Counted from the first letter of the stretch, positions 11,008 to 23,664 are shown. The stretch: DNA of 64,000 nt from Parelaphostrongylus tenuis (GCA_019055375.1 JAHQIW010000507.1:62001-126000); one strand, 5' to 3'. Made by a program: numbers and translations. Notes: generated from the letters alone by a model not told the origin.

Positions 11008-11169
11008 TCATTTCTTGTCTTTTAGAGTTTTTTTCGACTTTTCAGAGGAAGGATTTCGTCGTTTCAAAACAATTTTCTTAGACAGCATACCTATAAGAGC
11101 ACATTGAGCAGTATCTGTACTCGATGAGTAATTTTCCTTTCCACTTTTAGCTCGTTGTTGATCAGCAGT
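11008..11169 (-). CDS. Candidate 3' exon with polar low-complexity tail
   Basis: Following a T-rich AATAAAG acceptor, the minus strand is open for 53 codons. It reads TADQQRAKSGKENY and then a Ser/Thr and Lys-rich tail, to a TGA at 11008. An internal donor-like GTATGC after about 27 codons could instead end the exon there. There is no known domain. From 11300 to 12684 I see nothing beyond AT-rich unique-looking DNA. Confidence 0.25.
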   Translation of the reverse strand, partial: TADQQRAKSGKENYSSSTDTAQCALIGMLSKKIVLKRRNPSSEKSKKTLKDKK

Positions 11170-12684
11170 CTTTATTTCAAGAGAAAAAAGATGCAAATTT
11201 ATTACATTTCTACGCAAGGTTGACCAAAGACAAGGTGAATAATTCATCATACAAATATCACTAATATTCAGTTTTGATACCTTGACTAACATTAGGTTTA
11301 ATACGATTATACTGCATCAATTCGCAATTCAGTGTAATACCGTGGTAGTAATTCGTCTCTCAACTCTATGGGGACTCTGGTGAATCACGTGTGTTGTTTT
11401 GAACACACTACTATTTAGAGGCCTTTTTAGCCGGACTAAGCTACTCCAGTAGACTTCTAGTCGTCATTTGATAGCTCGGGAAGCTACAATTCCCATACTA
11501 TACGGTCTGAAAATGCCGTCTAAGTGTGCTGTAGCAGCGAAGAAAAAAACTGCAGTTCACCGTCGGCTTTTATTGTATGCCCAGCTCTTGTCTGTGCTTA
11601 GCTTTTCACTATAGTTTTAATAGTCATTTTACTGTGTTGAAGAGATGATTCCAACGCTACGCTTGCTTTTGTGAAAGACCTTCATAATGCGCTGTAGGAA
11701 TGAAGGAAAATTACATCTCGCACTATGACTAGCTCGTGGCTATGTGAGAACTCATAAACTGACAAATAATCAAAAATTTTTGAGAGTGGATTGTTGAGAG
11801 TTATTGATGAACTTACATCGCATCTAGTGCGTAGTACCATTTATTAAGTTGTCATTCTTTTTCTATAATTCTTCGTACTCTTCGCACATGAGATTTATTT
11901 ATGCACAGAAACGGGAGGGTTCATAGAAACACATGGATTATCAAAATAATTAGAGAGAACTGGAAAATTCTTTCTAAAACGGCGAGAAAAAAACTACCAA
12001 ATGGCGAAATTTACCAAGCTCGCAAATCTCTCTGAGCGTTGCGATTTCAAGTGCGGTTCTCAAAAAGTTCAGAGCATCATCATTAAGTATGTCGCGACTA
12101 ATTTTTTGGCTTCACTAATGGGAGTTCACTCAAGAAACGCTGCCATGTATGCTAGACATTCAATTTGAGCGAGCACTACGTTATTGGGTAACAGTTCTCC
12201 AGTTGGCGTTATTTGAATTAAAGATCACTTAAACTCTAATCCAGTCTCTCTCTAGCAAAATCGGTATCGGTTCAACGCTGAGAGCGTTGCTGTTGAAATT
12301 TGCTTTTAAACAGCGCGATAATTTTTTTCTGTTTTCAAGCTCTCCGATAAGTTTATCAGATTGGATGCCTTCGTCCTGGAGTTATTAATGGGAATTTTCG
12401 AGATGTTTGCTAATGATTGCTTGAAACAAAAGTCATGAACGGACTTTTCATAACATCAAGATATTCATTCCATAAAGATGAGAGCAATCTCTTTTTACAC
12501 GGACAATTCCAGAACTCAAGAGCCTAATTTTCTCGAAAAAGAAGTAACTAGTTAATTGGTGGGGCTTCGTTAAGCTCAATAACAATCATATCAAGCTTAA
12601 TAAAATGCGTATTCATACACTAGCATGTAGGAATTCCTAACACGACATCGGCTATAGAGAAATGTGAACATTGTACATCTAGGG

Positions 12685-14863
12685 TTATTTCTTTGTAGAC
12701 GTGTCGCTAGTAATCAGTTGTGTTGGCTCCTTGGCTTCATGGTTAGAGTTGTTTTCTGCCTTGGATTCTTTCAGATTTTCGGGCTGAGCAGATTTTACGG
12801 TGTTCTCCGTCTTAGATTCGGCACCGCTTGGGACAGAATCGCTCCTCATGATCAAATCGGATGCTCCTGAGATCAGTTCGTCTGCTTTCTTTTTGGCGAC
12901 GTCGTTAATGTCATCAAACACTTTCTCTACTTCTTTCGTAATCGTCTCTTCTTTTTGGGTGACAATGTCCTTGGCGGCCTTTTTCATATCCTCAGCGAAG
13001 TCCTTAATGTTCAAATATGATGTTAAAAATACTGCACAACATCTAAGTAACTCAAAATTTTGTAGTTGTTTTGAGAGATAGCTATCCATAGCATTTTCTC
13101 TTTGAATTTTTTGTTTTACCCCAAAGAGACCTTGCCACATTCGCGACGATGCCGATTTCCTGATACTGCTGACAGTTTATCTTTAACACTCCCGACGACG
13201 ACCTAATTTTGAATTTGTTGTAGAGAGGACAAGCCCTTAATTTTCGCTGTGCTCATTATCACATCTGTAGTCGTCACACCGGCCACTCCAGCAGTTGTTA
13301 TGTAGCTCCTGTATCTATAGCGGTCACTCGTCGTTAAAGTGTTAAGTACTTGGGTAATCCAAGCTATTGAAATTCTGAGATCTCAAAGGGCGTATAGATC
13401 AAGGCTTACCTATTGACTGAATTTATTAAAGATTTCGTGATGTTAAGAAAAAAGTCGAAATTTCAAATTTTCAACAAAGATGGGGCAATCACCCATGTTG
13501 CCGACGCATTTGAGAAAACTACGGTGTCTTGGTTGATGAAATTTCACTTCTTCGAATACTTTACTTTCTAAGTACAAGCTTCGATGTAAAAGCTAGCTTA
13601 AGGGCTTTAAATAGTGCAATGTCATTTTGGTAGAATATAAAGCTCTCACAAGAAAGATTGTTGGTTACCCTTTTCGAAAAAGAAATAGTCAAAGTATGTG
13701 GCAAGACCCCGACGACTCTTTCCATAAATGGATTTGCAGAGTGGGTTTTCTTCAGAAGGTGGACATTTGTGTTGATTTGTAAAATAGTTTTGAGTTGGAT
13801 TTTTACCAGATTTAGTAAATGTTGATTTCATGACTAAAGGTGTGGTATGGCACGTCTACGCTCCAAACAAGGCAATATTCCTAAAATGTTATCCATTGCT
13901 TTTGAAGAAGGTGCACCGACTGCCCGCCTTATATGGAAAAAGATAGTTCGTAAACTAATTCCAATTATTGAGCCAAGGTTCAGCGAAGGCCGGCCTATGA
14001 AACTGAAGACTCTTATGACCTTTATTTGATTCAATAAAGTTCAATTCGGTTTGGGATATGTTCGTTTCAAGTTGTTTGACGAGATTATTCTTGTAACACT
14101 TAGCATCACATATGGCTCATGTCGTCGCGAATCTAATAAATATGTTGCATTATTCATTAGCAATCAACGTAGGACTACACTTCAAGTTGAGTAAAGCCGT
14201 ATCCGATCAATGTGTTTGTATGCTCAAGGCTATTTATTACTATTTTGGATGTCCTGAAGCGTTTTCACTGCTTTGTTAATTACTCTCACATTCAGATTTT
14301 TGATTATCTCAGTACCATTCCATCATACCTTGATGTCGGCGATAGTGTTTGCAGACACGTCTTCCACTTTTTTCAAGATCTCTATCGCCTTATCCTCAAC
14401 TTTTTCATCGAATTTCTGTCCTCCGTCCTTGTCGAGGACGATCTCTTTGTCCTTTGCCTCTTCAGTGAGCTCCGAAACGACGATCTGTAAGACTTCAATA
14501 GTTTACTAATTGAAGCCGTAGAGTGTAGTCTTTTCTGGCCTGTAAAAGAAAATCTCAAAAACAAAGTCTATTTTGTAGCCACGTATCTGTGCAACATAAG
14601 TGCAAAAGAAGCGTCATCTCTTCGTCAAAATTAGAGTGTACCAATATTTTCCTACCTGATCATTCAATCCTTGTGTAGTGTTTCCACGTACCGTTACACT
14701 TTCTTCTTCATGTAGATTTTCTGGAATTCGCTCAGTGGTGCGAACTTCTGCAGGTAGTTCTAAAATTTCTTGCAATAACACCGGAATCTTATTCAAATGT
14801 TCATTAACTTGAAAGGACCTTGCATAATTATCAACATCGATTTGTAGAATACCCTTGGCTTTA
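12685..14863 (-). CDS. 3' part of a charged, coiled-coil/amphipathic-helix protein
   Basis: Three exons chain in phase 0: 14656-14863 (the acceptor could instead be at 14807), 14329-14484 (exactly 52 codons between CTTACAG and AAG|GTATGA) and 12685-13002, with TAA at 12685. The joined peptide is rich in Lys, Glu and Asp with heptad-like spacing: VSELTEEAKDKEIVLDKDGG, EKVEDKAIEILKKVEDV, then DFAEDMKKAAKDIV and ETITKEVEKVFDDINDVAKK. It ends in a polar Ser/Asn/Glu tail with TSDTSTKK. This resembles LEA-like, apolipophorin-like or other amphipathic lipid- or stress-associated helical proteins, but the similarity is compositional and I do not assign a family. The acceptor before the last exon is the weaker ATTAAG. 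Further 5' exons must lie above 14863. Confidence 0.6.
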
Positions 14864-15054
14864 CTAAATATGATCCAAAAATAAGTTGATTTGGAGCTTA
14901 TAGCTGAAACTGGAAAGCCGGTAAGATGTGAAGACAAATCGATACGTAGACTTTGAAATGGTTGGAAAAATTACCTTTTTTGAGGAGCAGAATAGTTTTG
15001 TGAACGTACAGAATGAAAAAATAAGGTGATTAGGTCAAGAAAAAAATATTTTCA

Positions 15055-15390
15055 ATGAGTTCTTTGTTGTATCTTGTTCTTACTTCTACAACGACATTTG
15101 CAGCTGGCTTCGCTAGGTTCTGTTATATTATACTGGGTCAAAATAAATGTTGGTCATACGTAGTTTATTATTTCTTATTAATTCTTTCAACTATTACAAT
15201 TATCTCCAAATGTAAAGATCCCGCCGACTACAGTATCATAGTTTGTGCTATTTTCTCATGTGATTTTAGTTCTTTTCACTTAGTCAATGCCTTGTCTTTT
15301 TTCTATATGAGGAAGGTTGAGAACTTAGGCAAGCAACAGTATGATATTAATTGTATTAAGCAGTGCTACCAAAATTGCGATAGCCACTAG
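15055..15390 (+). CDS. Hydrophobic open frame, doubtful
   Basis: An ATG-initiated 111-codon frame encodes three hydrophobic stretches (for example YYFLLILSTITIIS) and several Cys. No splice sites, domain or polyadenylation signal support it. The opposite strand near 15350-15430 also shows a short hydrophobic frame. Treat it as a low-confidence small membrane protein. Confidence 0.18.
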   Translation: MSSLLYLVLTSTTTFAAGFARFCYIILGQNKCWSYVVYYFLLILSTITIISKCKDPADYSIIVCAIFSCDFSSFHLVNALSFFYMRKVENLGKQQYDINCIKQCYQNCDSH

Positions 15391-15935
15391 AAGTGATCGT
15401 CCTCCTGTCTTTCTCCTTCCTTATTATACAATAGTGTTCAAAAACATTCCAGCCATCATGAGACCATGGAAAGTTGTGAATTTAAGGGCCTTTTTGTGAA
15501 CCGAATCATCTACAATAATAAGACTATTCGTTTGAAATAAAGTTTAAGAACAAAAATGTGAGAGTAGTGTTTCTATTAGTTCTTCACTGTTTATTTTTTG
15601 AAGGTTCAGGTGACATACAGATATAAGAGATTTCATCAGATTGTCTGGAAATTGTAATAGCTTGACCGAAAAAACTAAACACGCTACACTTTGGAAGACC
15701 ATGAATATTTACGGTTACTCAGCGATTCACGTGAGATACAAAAAAATGAAGTGTCCATGACAGAAAACTGAGCGTCATTATGGGGTTCTCAGTTCAACAA
15801 GTCATATAGATCTCTTTGTAAAATTCTGTTTCAAAGATATTCAGGAAATTCTGGGTTGTAATGAAAAGTTAGAATTAACCGCAGTGGATTGAAACGACTA
15901 AGACTGTTGACAATATCACTCATATATGGTTTACA

Positions 15936-16232
15936 CAAGCGCATATCGCGAAGTGGTTAGAGGTACATTGCGTCGCTCACAAGGTCGATGGTTCGACTCC
16001 CGCTCATGGGTCACCAGGCCATCCATCCTTCCGGGCAAGTGGATTGGTACCGGACTGGTCGTAGACTTGTCTGGAAGAATAAGCAGCGCTGACTCGCTTC
16101 AGCGGGAGTCCACCGCGAGTCATTGTAAAGGCCATATACGCCTTCAATCACCTCAAACGAAGTTAGAAATTGAAGACGAATGCATGGCGCATCCTTCAGG
16201 GATTGATCAATGCTGAGAGCTTTATCCTTTTC
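15936..16232 (+). repeat. SINE1, near-complete copy (plus strand)
   Basis: The tRNA-like head has box A GCGAAGTGGTTAGAGG and box B GATGGTTCGACTCCC. A body of about 200 bp includes TTCCGGGCAAGTGGATTGG and CACCTCAAACGAAGTTAG. The tail is GGGATTGATCAATGCTGAGA with CTTTATCCTTTT at the end. This is the most complete copy and serves as the reference for the family. Confidence 0.75.
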
Positions 16233-16261
16233 AGAATTCACACGTTCTATAATACATCCCA

Positions 16262-16462
16262 TAAACGATGAGGAAACAAAGCTTTTGGCTTTGATCAATC
16301 TCTGATAGACACGCCATGCATTCGTGTTTCTTTTTTCTATTCGTTTGATTTGCTTGGATGGGATGGAAGGTTTGCTGAGCCCTAAGCGCAGGATTGAACA
16401 GTCGGCCATCTTGACCGATCATGTATAGTGCAGAGCACCTCCGACCATTGTGCCACGCACAC
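16262..16462 (-). repeat. SINE1, diverged copy, tail-to-tail with the previous one
   Basis: The tail (TTTGATCAATCTCTGATAG) is at the left and the box-B and box-A region (GGATTGAACAGTC, then CATTGTGCCACGC read on plus) is at the right. Only about 30 bp separates it from the plus-strand copy, so transcripts across both could fold into a long hairpin. From 16470 to 17270 I see no gene. Confidence 0.6.
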
Positions 16463-17270
16463 TCTGTGTATTTCATATGTAAAAAATCTGAATATGGATG
16501 TAAATATGAATATAGATAGAAATACAAATACTAATATATATAGCAACATTTTGGAGGTGGCATTAGTAATCGGTTGTTAGAAAACGAATAGAGTGTTTAC
16601 GAAAATGGTTAAAAAAAGAGGAGAACAGACGAAGCTGCCTAGAAAACTTTCCCACCGGGAGCTTGACTGAAGCGTGGCGTCTCGTGAATTTTCGTTTTGT
16701 TCAGTTCAGTCCGTGTTTTCGACTTGTCTGTAATCAATATTTGTATTATTTCTATTTTTTCTAGAGCAGCTCACCACATTTCAGTATCCCACGGGGATGC
16801 AATGATGTCTGGGAGATGAGGGATTCGACCGCTTTAGGATGCTTATGAATGAAAAACACCCATGAACCGCAAGATCAATGGGTTGTTTTTTGACTGAAGA
16901 GCAGAAATTGCTATACCTTTCTATCGTTTAATCTTCGTCTACTGAGATGAGGAAGTAAAGAAAAAGTTGAATCGTTTTTAAAATTTTTGAGAAAATTGTC
17001 AGAAAATTTCGGAATGGTAATGAAAGAATGGGGAGGACAAAGTTATGATTTTAGAGAATTTCTGATCAAACGTGACAATTTGTTAACAGCCTTAGTGAAA
17101 TAAGCAAAAGTGAAGAAGTAAGATCCTTTTTGCTATTACTATTGTTCCTTTTCTAAGAAAAATTTTACAAGCTGAGCTTCTTAAGTGTGAAAATAGCGGT
17201 GAAGTTTCAATTGAAAATCGAATACTATCGAAATCATTGAATGTTTTTTTACTAGTAAAACTCGAGAGAC

Positions 17271-17919
17271 TTAACCTCGAGAGGTCTTTGTGTCTGTCTT
17301 CTTATCGGCCTGTTTCTTATTCGATGTGGAGGCCATCTTTTTCTTTCTAAGGTCGCTGACCGATTCTTCTCGATCCTTAAAGAAGTGAAGAATGAAGTAT
17401 TTAGGAAATACTGAGATTGATTGCAAGTGCTGGTTGTTAAGTGCATATCACATCCTAGGAAACCCGTTAAAGCAAGTTATAGAAAGTTCACTACAGTATA
17501 TGAAGAATGTGATTTACCTGAACGAAGTCCGGTTCTGACGCTGCGTCTTCATCTAACCGCTTAATCGGACTCGGTGCCGCTACTCTATGGATTGGTTGTG
17601 GAGCTGAAACAATTCTTCTTCAAATGCGGAATGCGTCTATGTTAATTCGTTTCTCCTTCAACTTCTCCTCAGGTTTTCTGACTCGTCGTGAATGTTGAAT
17701 ACTTCTGTTAATCTAACTACGACGGGGATCCATTTATCCCCATCCGGAAGAGCTGAGGATTGGTAGGAAACTCCCATCATAAAACTCCGCTAAAATGAAA
17801 CGTGCAGGATCTACTACAGAGCACAGTGAGCTATTCATAAATATCTTGTCACCAAAAACAATTAGAAAGGTATCATAGAGACCATGTAGTACTTTTCGTA
17901 TCCGCTCAACGTCCAGAGC
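17271..17919 (-). CDS. 3' end of an unrecognised gene (three exons)
   Basis: Exons: 17772-17919 (acceptor CTGCTCACTAG; begins ALDVERIRKVLHGLYDTFLI), 17518-17603 (acceptor ATTGTTTCAG, donor GTAAATC) and 17271-17375 (acceptor CTTTAAG; TAA at 17271). Phases are 0, then 1, then 0 and all join. The middle exon reads PQPIHRVAAPSPIKRLDED and ends SEPDFVQ. The last is basic: DLRKKKMASTSNKKQ. A Pro/acidic linker followed by a Lys-rich tail suggests an intracellular, partly disordered C-terminus. The weak point is the GTTTCC donor at 17772. An alternative uses a CATTTTAG acceptor at 17790 and exon 17663-17789, but that needs a 28-base intron. Confidence 0.5.
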
Positions 17920-19049
17920 CTAGTGAGCAGAATCAGTGCGCAACAGAGAGGATAAGACTTTACTGATGACCGATGCGATTACTGCATGATGTAGTAAATT
18001 TTAAAATACTGGGACAATTATGAGTACATACTGTTCGAAAATAAATCTTCTACATAATCGTATGGAAAACATGTAACAGTGTTGGCAGACATCACAGAAA
18101 GGTAAAGCATTTACTTAAAATTACCGAACCATTTAGTCAGAATTGAAAGCAGTGTTTTAGAAAAATGAGAAAGTGTTGACTTAATAATTCAAACAAAACA
18201 TCTAGTATATAAACTGTTTTAGTATTTCGGAAAGATTTGGCACGGCTTGTTTTGCTCTGTTCAGCTGGGAACACATCAGTAGACTAAAATCACTCAAAGC
18301 GTTGAAGAAAGAACATGTTTTGTATAATAGATCGTCATAAGCTCATCGCAAACGGAGGGCTTCACGTTCTCAAAACTACTAATGCAAACTCGCGAAAAAG
18401 CATTAACTCCGGGATTAAAATTCTCGAAAGGAATCAATGCTGTGTACGGAGCATCGATAAAAGAGCGACATCAATTCAAATGATAGGAATTACTCAAAGT
18501 ATCTTCTAGTTTCCATCTTATATGTTGCGTTTTGAGAAACTGCCACTCGAGAGAGCTCTGTCATACTCGATAATTCTATTGTTTTCGCTGCTTTCTTCGC
18601 AGTGTTATGATGTTTCAAGTATATTTATGAGAATTAAGTGATGAGCGAAAATTCCTCCGTTATGGTTTCTATGTCTGTTTTTTCATGCCTAATCAGATCT
18701 TTTATTGGTTGTATTCTCTATTATCATTGCAAGTCTGATGATTCTAGGAAGGTTCCTGTTACTTCATCAAATATACCGTATTAGCTATATGGTAAGAACG
18801 AATGATTAGCCTACAAAATTGTTGGTAATTGCTGACTAGTAATGAGAAACAGCTTGGAGTAAAGATCATGTATGGAGCAAAAACGGGCTTTGGATTTAGA
18901 GTGTTTTTTTTTCACATGAATGCCAGCAGATTATCTAAACATGTATCCCATTAGTAATATGAGTGAACTTTGAAGACTAGTGAAGCGACTATTCGATCAA
19001 TACGCACAGTTTACATGGGTGGCGTGGTTTTTCTCTGATGGAGTCGCTA

Positions 19050-19387
19050 ATTTCAAGTGTTCTTATGCCAACCTGTTGTACTGCGTTTATGCACCGGAGT
19101 GATGAATTCCGGTGATGTGGTGCTTTTTTTCGGTGATTTCGCGTCATATACACGTTGTGCACTGGACATTGCCGTCATGTGGGTGAGATCTCGAGGTGTC
19201 GATGATCCAAACGCCCAAGGTCTTGGTTCAGTTGAGCCTAAAGAATCGGAATTAGAGTTTCTCAAATCTATCAAAGTTTCAAAACATCTTATTACGATGC
19301 GTATCGTTGCTTGTGCAACAGGAGTGCTACAAGTTCTCAACTTGAGGACATCGATACTGCACATTTTTTTCCTCATGACCAGATTGT
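19050..19387 (+). CDS. Candidate membrane-protein exon
   Basis: A plus-strand frame of about 110 codons follows an ATTTCAAG acceptor. It contains hydrophobic stretches (MNSGDVVLFFGDFASYTRC, LDIAVMW) and a polar DDPNAQGLGSVEPKESELEF segment. A perfect GTGAGATC donor after MW at about 19180 suggests the first exon may end there. The frame runs into a SINE at 19388. The complementary strand is also open, so strand is not settled. I recognise no family. Confidence 0.3.
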
Positions 19388-19480
19388 GGGAGGGAGCGTA
19401 GCACAGTGGTTAGCGATGCTCACCATTACGTAGCTGATCGTATTGCTACGATTCAATGCTGGGAAATAATCAAGCTTTCC
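19388..19480 (+). repeat. tRNA-like SINE head
   Basis: Box A reads GCGTAGCACAGTGGTTAGCG and box B GCTACGATTCAATGCTGGG, with normal pol III spacing. There is no complete acceptor stem, so this is SINE-derived rather than a tRNA gene. Confidence 0.55.
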
Positions 19481-20664
19481 CTTATTTTTGATCGGTGCTT
19501 TGCTACTAGGGCTGTATGAAAGGAAAGCAATATTGGCTTTATATACTGACAAGCCATCAAAAGTTAGCGTGCAGACGGAATATGGATTCAGTCATGCCTA
19601 AGATGTCTAATGGATTCCAGTTCATAAACAGCTTCAAGGGATTGCTTAACAACAAACAGTTTAGCCGCTATTCATTATGATCTAGGTTTTCTATGGGCTA
19701 TTGAAACTAGCTGATTGGTTTCGTTTCCGTTCTCTTTCTTCCTTACACATGTCGATCCACCGAGCATAAACCGTGTGTCAATGGAATCGTTTTAATTTAA
19801 AATTCTATTTATTAGCAATCAGGATGTTATTGCTTATATTATCAGATCCACTGCAAACTCAATTCGCCCCACTGTTCAGACTTGTCGATTAATGGCAGAT
19901 ACGCGTGCTGAGAAGTGGTCGGAAGTACTCTGCGGTACAGGTACTCGCTTGTTCGAGACCATACATCTTTGGTACATATTCCTCTACTATATGCGAGACG
20001 CTGTATCCTTTATTCGTTAATGATGAAAAAGCTTCAAGGCACAATGAAGTGCGCTTGTTTTGATTCTTTGATGAGCTGATAGAGGTACATACAATTATTT
20101 TGTCGTGATTAGCGTGCACATTTCAATTCTATACCATCCAGATCTGTGCTCTTTTATTTCCTAATAAATATCATGGTATAAGCCTATTAAGCAGATTCAA
20201 ATTTGTTGCAGATCCGATTTGAAGCTGCACGGCTGTGACTTGTGCTTTAAGGCCCGAAATGAGATGCAGAGCGTAAATTCTGGTTGATAGAAAGTTGGAA
20301 TTTTCCAGTATATCTCGCGAGCACTGAACTCAATCAACTAAGCTAGCCACAAAAGGCGCTAATGTGCGAAAAATGTTCCACCACTATGTATCACGATCAA
20401 GCAATAGGAACTTTTGAAGGTGGACCGCTAATTTTTATTTTAATCAGTAAATGACACACCGGATGTGGCACGTGTAATTTGATGTAACTCTTGATCTTGG
20501 ACTATGATCTTATTTTCTTTGGGACATTATCGAGTGATTGTTTAGCAGTATGATATATAAATCAAAATTTTTTGCGTATACTAATGTAAGCAGGAAAACA
20601 GACTTAAAAAGGCCTGAATATGTTTCAATAATATGACAAGTTCTACATTATCTTCAGGTGTGAA

Positions 20665-20966
20665 TTATCCATACGTCAACAGACAACACTTTTTATGTGA
20701 TATTCTTGAAATTGGATCTTCTACTATATACAAAGGAAGATGGCTAGTTTTTAGGTGCGCTATGGCGAAATCAGTAAAGAACGCTTTGTTTCTGAAGAAA
20801 AAACATTCTAATCGTTTTCCTGTACGAATCATTAACGCTTCATGGTTATATGCGATTGCGAGGATACGATGAGGAACTTTGAAAAAACACCTGTCCTTGT
20901 CTTTACAGTACAACATTATCATGGCCGTCTCATCGCCAGCGAAAAATGTCTTTGGTTGTTTTTGCG
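20665..20966 (-). CDS. Two terminal exons of an unrecognised gene
   Basis: The minus strand is open for 100 codons. Inside it, a GACAG|GTGTTT donor (exon 20891-20966) and a perfect TTTTTTCTTCAG acceptor (exon 20665-20791) agree in phase 2. The frame works either as one exon or as two. The spliced peptide reads TFFAGDETAMIMLYCKDKD, then NKAFFTDFAIAHLKTSHLP, ending CCLLTYG. No domain is recognised. Confidence 0.35.
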
Positions 20967-21476
20967 CTATCAAATGACCTTGATAGAGTTTTTAGTTGAA
21001 GATTAGTGTGATATGATGTGAAGTTTTACGAAATCGAAAATCTTTTTATCTCCAAACATGAGGTACTAGTGCAGATTGGAAAATAAAGATTAAAGTTGAG
21101 GTTTGAGAGAGAATAAAGAAAAGGAGGATGCAGATGCGGATCTTTGGATGAGGCTCGGATCGTTATGGTTCCCTCATTTCTTATTTATCGATGAACAATA
21201 AAGCAAAACGGGCTAATTATTTTGTTTGAGATGCATCGTATATTCAAATTTTGTCAAACATCGTCGGTAAAAAAGTGATTGAATGTACATTTGACCTGTA
21301 CAAATACCTTCGATAGTGTACCAATATATCAAGTCGGTGTTGCTCTTCTTCCCGAAAAGTCTTGTAACATTTTACGTCACCGGAGAGATGGAAGGCTCTG
21401 TGATTCCGGTCAGGGGATCGAACTAAGAGCCATGTGAATATTGCGTAACACCCCTTAACACTGCTCATATCGGTAT

Positions 21477-22063
21477 ATTGTCTTCTCATAAATTTTCGCA
21501 CTAGAGCAATAAACACCGAACTTATTAACCAAAGTTGTTAAAATTGCATGATACTGCTACCATTCAGTTGTGCATTTTCTTGCAAACATTTTGGTGTACA
21601 ACTTGACTATACTCGCTCTAAGATGGAGCTGTCGTAGGAACAAATTCGCTTGCTACTCAAGCACAGTGGCACGTAGGGTAAAACGCTAGTGAAGCGGCGC
21701 GCAGAATTAATAGAGCCTAGGAAAATGATACGATTGCAGAAATGACGGCTAGGAAGTGTTTCGCGGAGTTCAGAGCTAGAGAGAGCAGTCCAGAGGTTTA
21801 GCTGCGTTCGGGCCGTCCACAGGAAGCTCCATTAATCTTGCGCGCCGCCTCACTAGTAGTTTCCCATACGCGCTACTCGTGTACGAGTAGCAGCAAGTTT
21901 GTTCCCAAAACAACTCAAACTTGAAGCAAGTATAGACAAGTTATATAGCAAAATGTCTGCAAGAAAATGCGCATATGATATGAACCAAAATCATGCAATT
22001 CAACTACTTTTGGTTACTGAATTAGGTGCTTATTGCTCTAGTGTCAAAACTTATGAGAGGTAT
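21477..22063. mobile_element. Non-autonomous mariner-family MITE
   Basis: The ends carry TTGTCTTCTCAT and its inverse, followed by CACTAGAGCAATAARCACC on both sides inverted. These are the terminal sequences of the mariner at 26619-27291 (GTCTTCTCATGAG, AAGCAATAAGTACC). Inverted pairing continues for about 170 bp per side (ATTTTCTTGCAAACATTTTGG / CCAAAATGT..GCAAGAAAAT-like). It is about 587 bp with no coding capacity, probably mobilised in trans by a mariner transposase. Confidence 0.65.
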
Positions 22064-22290
22064 AACATATATATACATATATATATATATATATTATTAT
22101 ACATAAATTAATGTACTTGGATAGCAATATGAGTGCTTAATGCCATGAATATATTATATGCATATATAACCATATATGTTGATATATAAGTGTATCCATA
22201 TGAGGGATATATATATATATATATGCATATATACGTGGGAAACATATATATATATGTATATACGCACATACATATATATGTATATGTGGG
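22057..22290. repeat. TATATA/ACATAT-rich simple repeat
   Basis: Runs of alternating purine-pyrimidine TATATA interspersed with CATATG and TACATA, adjacent to the right end of the MITE. Open frames across it on either strand (90-96 codons) are repeat translations of Tyr, Ile and Met and are not genes. Confidence 0.8.
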
Positions 22291-23664
22291 GTAACTGTTT
22301 CTAGTGTACTTAGTGAAACAGAGCCTATAAGCGTAATAGGGCACCAAAGCTCGCACTTTTGAAACGACGAAAGGCAGCACTCAAAAGATTGTAAACACCC
22401 AGTAGCCATTAAGGAATCAACGATCAATCGACTATTTTTTCACTTTTGATGTGGATAACTCTACATAAATTCTAGTTTAAGCCGAAATGATTCTTATATA
22501 GCAGCACATGGTATGAAAAGAGAAAGGAACTACACGAAAGGCTCAAAGCTCGCATCGAAAACAAAATGGAGTATGAAAGCATATATTCAAGGTAATGAAT
22601 CAAAGTTCTTCTTTCACGGCCTCTTATTTTCAAATGATTTCACAAAAATAGTAGATTTTTTGCAAATGGAATTTCTTGAAAATATCGTGACAATTTGAGC
22701 TTGTAAAAAACCCGGATTGATCTCATTTTCTCTCTTGTAGTCCGATCCACTTAAATTTTTTAACATCAAAAACTTTATAATGTTGTGATTTTTGATCCAT
22801 ACTGAATTTAAGGAGGCCGACAAGCTGTCGCTAGATGTGTTCAATAAAAAAACAATAGTACTTTGTAGTTTCTTTTCTGATTAACTCCTTGGCAACTAGG
22901 TTGAAATCTTGCACGTTACCCGACGCAGTCGCGTGGCCAGTTACAATGGCGATCTGGCTTTGTGATGAAATTTGGAAGTGATCGTTAGTAGTGGATTGAT
23001 TATCACAAGAATTAGATGGAGTATGACTAGAGAGACCTCATTAAGACTATCAGGAGTGGAGAAACGCTAATGCTTTTCAATGAACAAAATAAAATGGTTT
23101 TTAGTAAATTCTTTTCAGGAGTGTTTGTGCATACTGTCATGGGAACTTGTTATAGATTGTATGCTGCTAATAAATATAAATTTTGTAGGGTATTTTGGGA
23201 ATGTTAATCGTAGGTGTTGCATCAATAATCGAATATTTGGAACAAGAATCGCAGTGATTAAACATTAGGTGTGCAAAATAGCTTCTGTCGTTCTTTCCTG
23301 GTGCAGTAACAGAAAAAATAAAGACATGAAACTCTTTTCTTTAAACTACATTGAAGCCGCTATTTATTTATACGCTCTTTATGCACAATATATTTTATAT
23401 GATCGATATTTATAGGACTTTGAAGATGGCGGCTCTTGTGCACCAAAAACGCTCTTTCTAAAATTTGCTACTTTGTGATTCAAATTAGGTGATTTAGGTG
23501 GTAATCTGACGGTGCGATGTCGGGAGAGTAAGGAGAATAAAGTGAAAACCTCTCACCTTAGCTCTTTTGAAACGTTTGCGATCGATTTTGCAACCTAAAG
23601 TTGAGCGTTATCGTACAGCAAAATTGCAAAATTACTGCTGTTTAGATTTTTTTGCTATTCTTTT

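Noticed and set aside
15926..16409. Frames of 96 and 132 codons on both strands
   Set aside because: They are translations of the two SINE1 copies.
17790..17817. 28-base intron in the minus-strand gene
   Set aside because: A model without it is phase-consistent (exon 17772-17919), so an ultra-short intron is not required.
22108..22427. Minus-strand frames of 90-96 codons rich in Tyr and Ile
   Set aside because: Translation of TATATA/ACATAT simple repeats.
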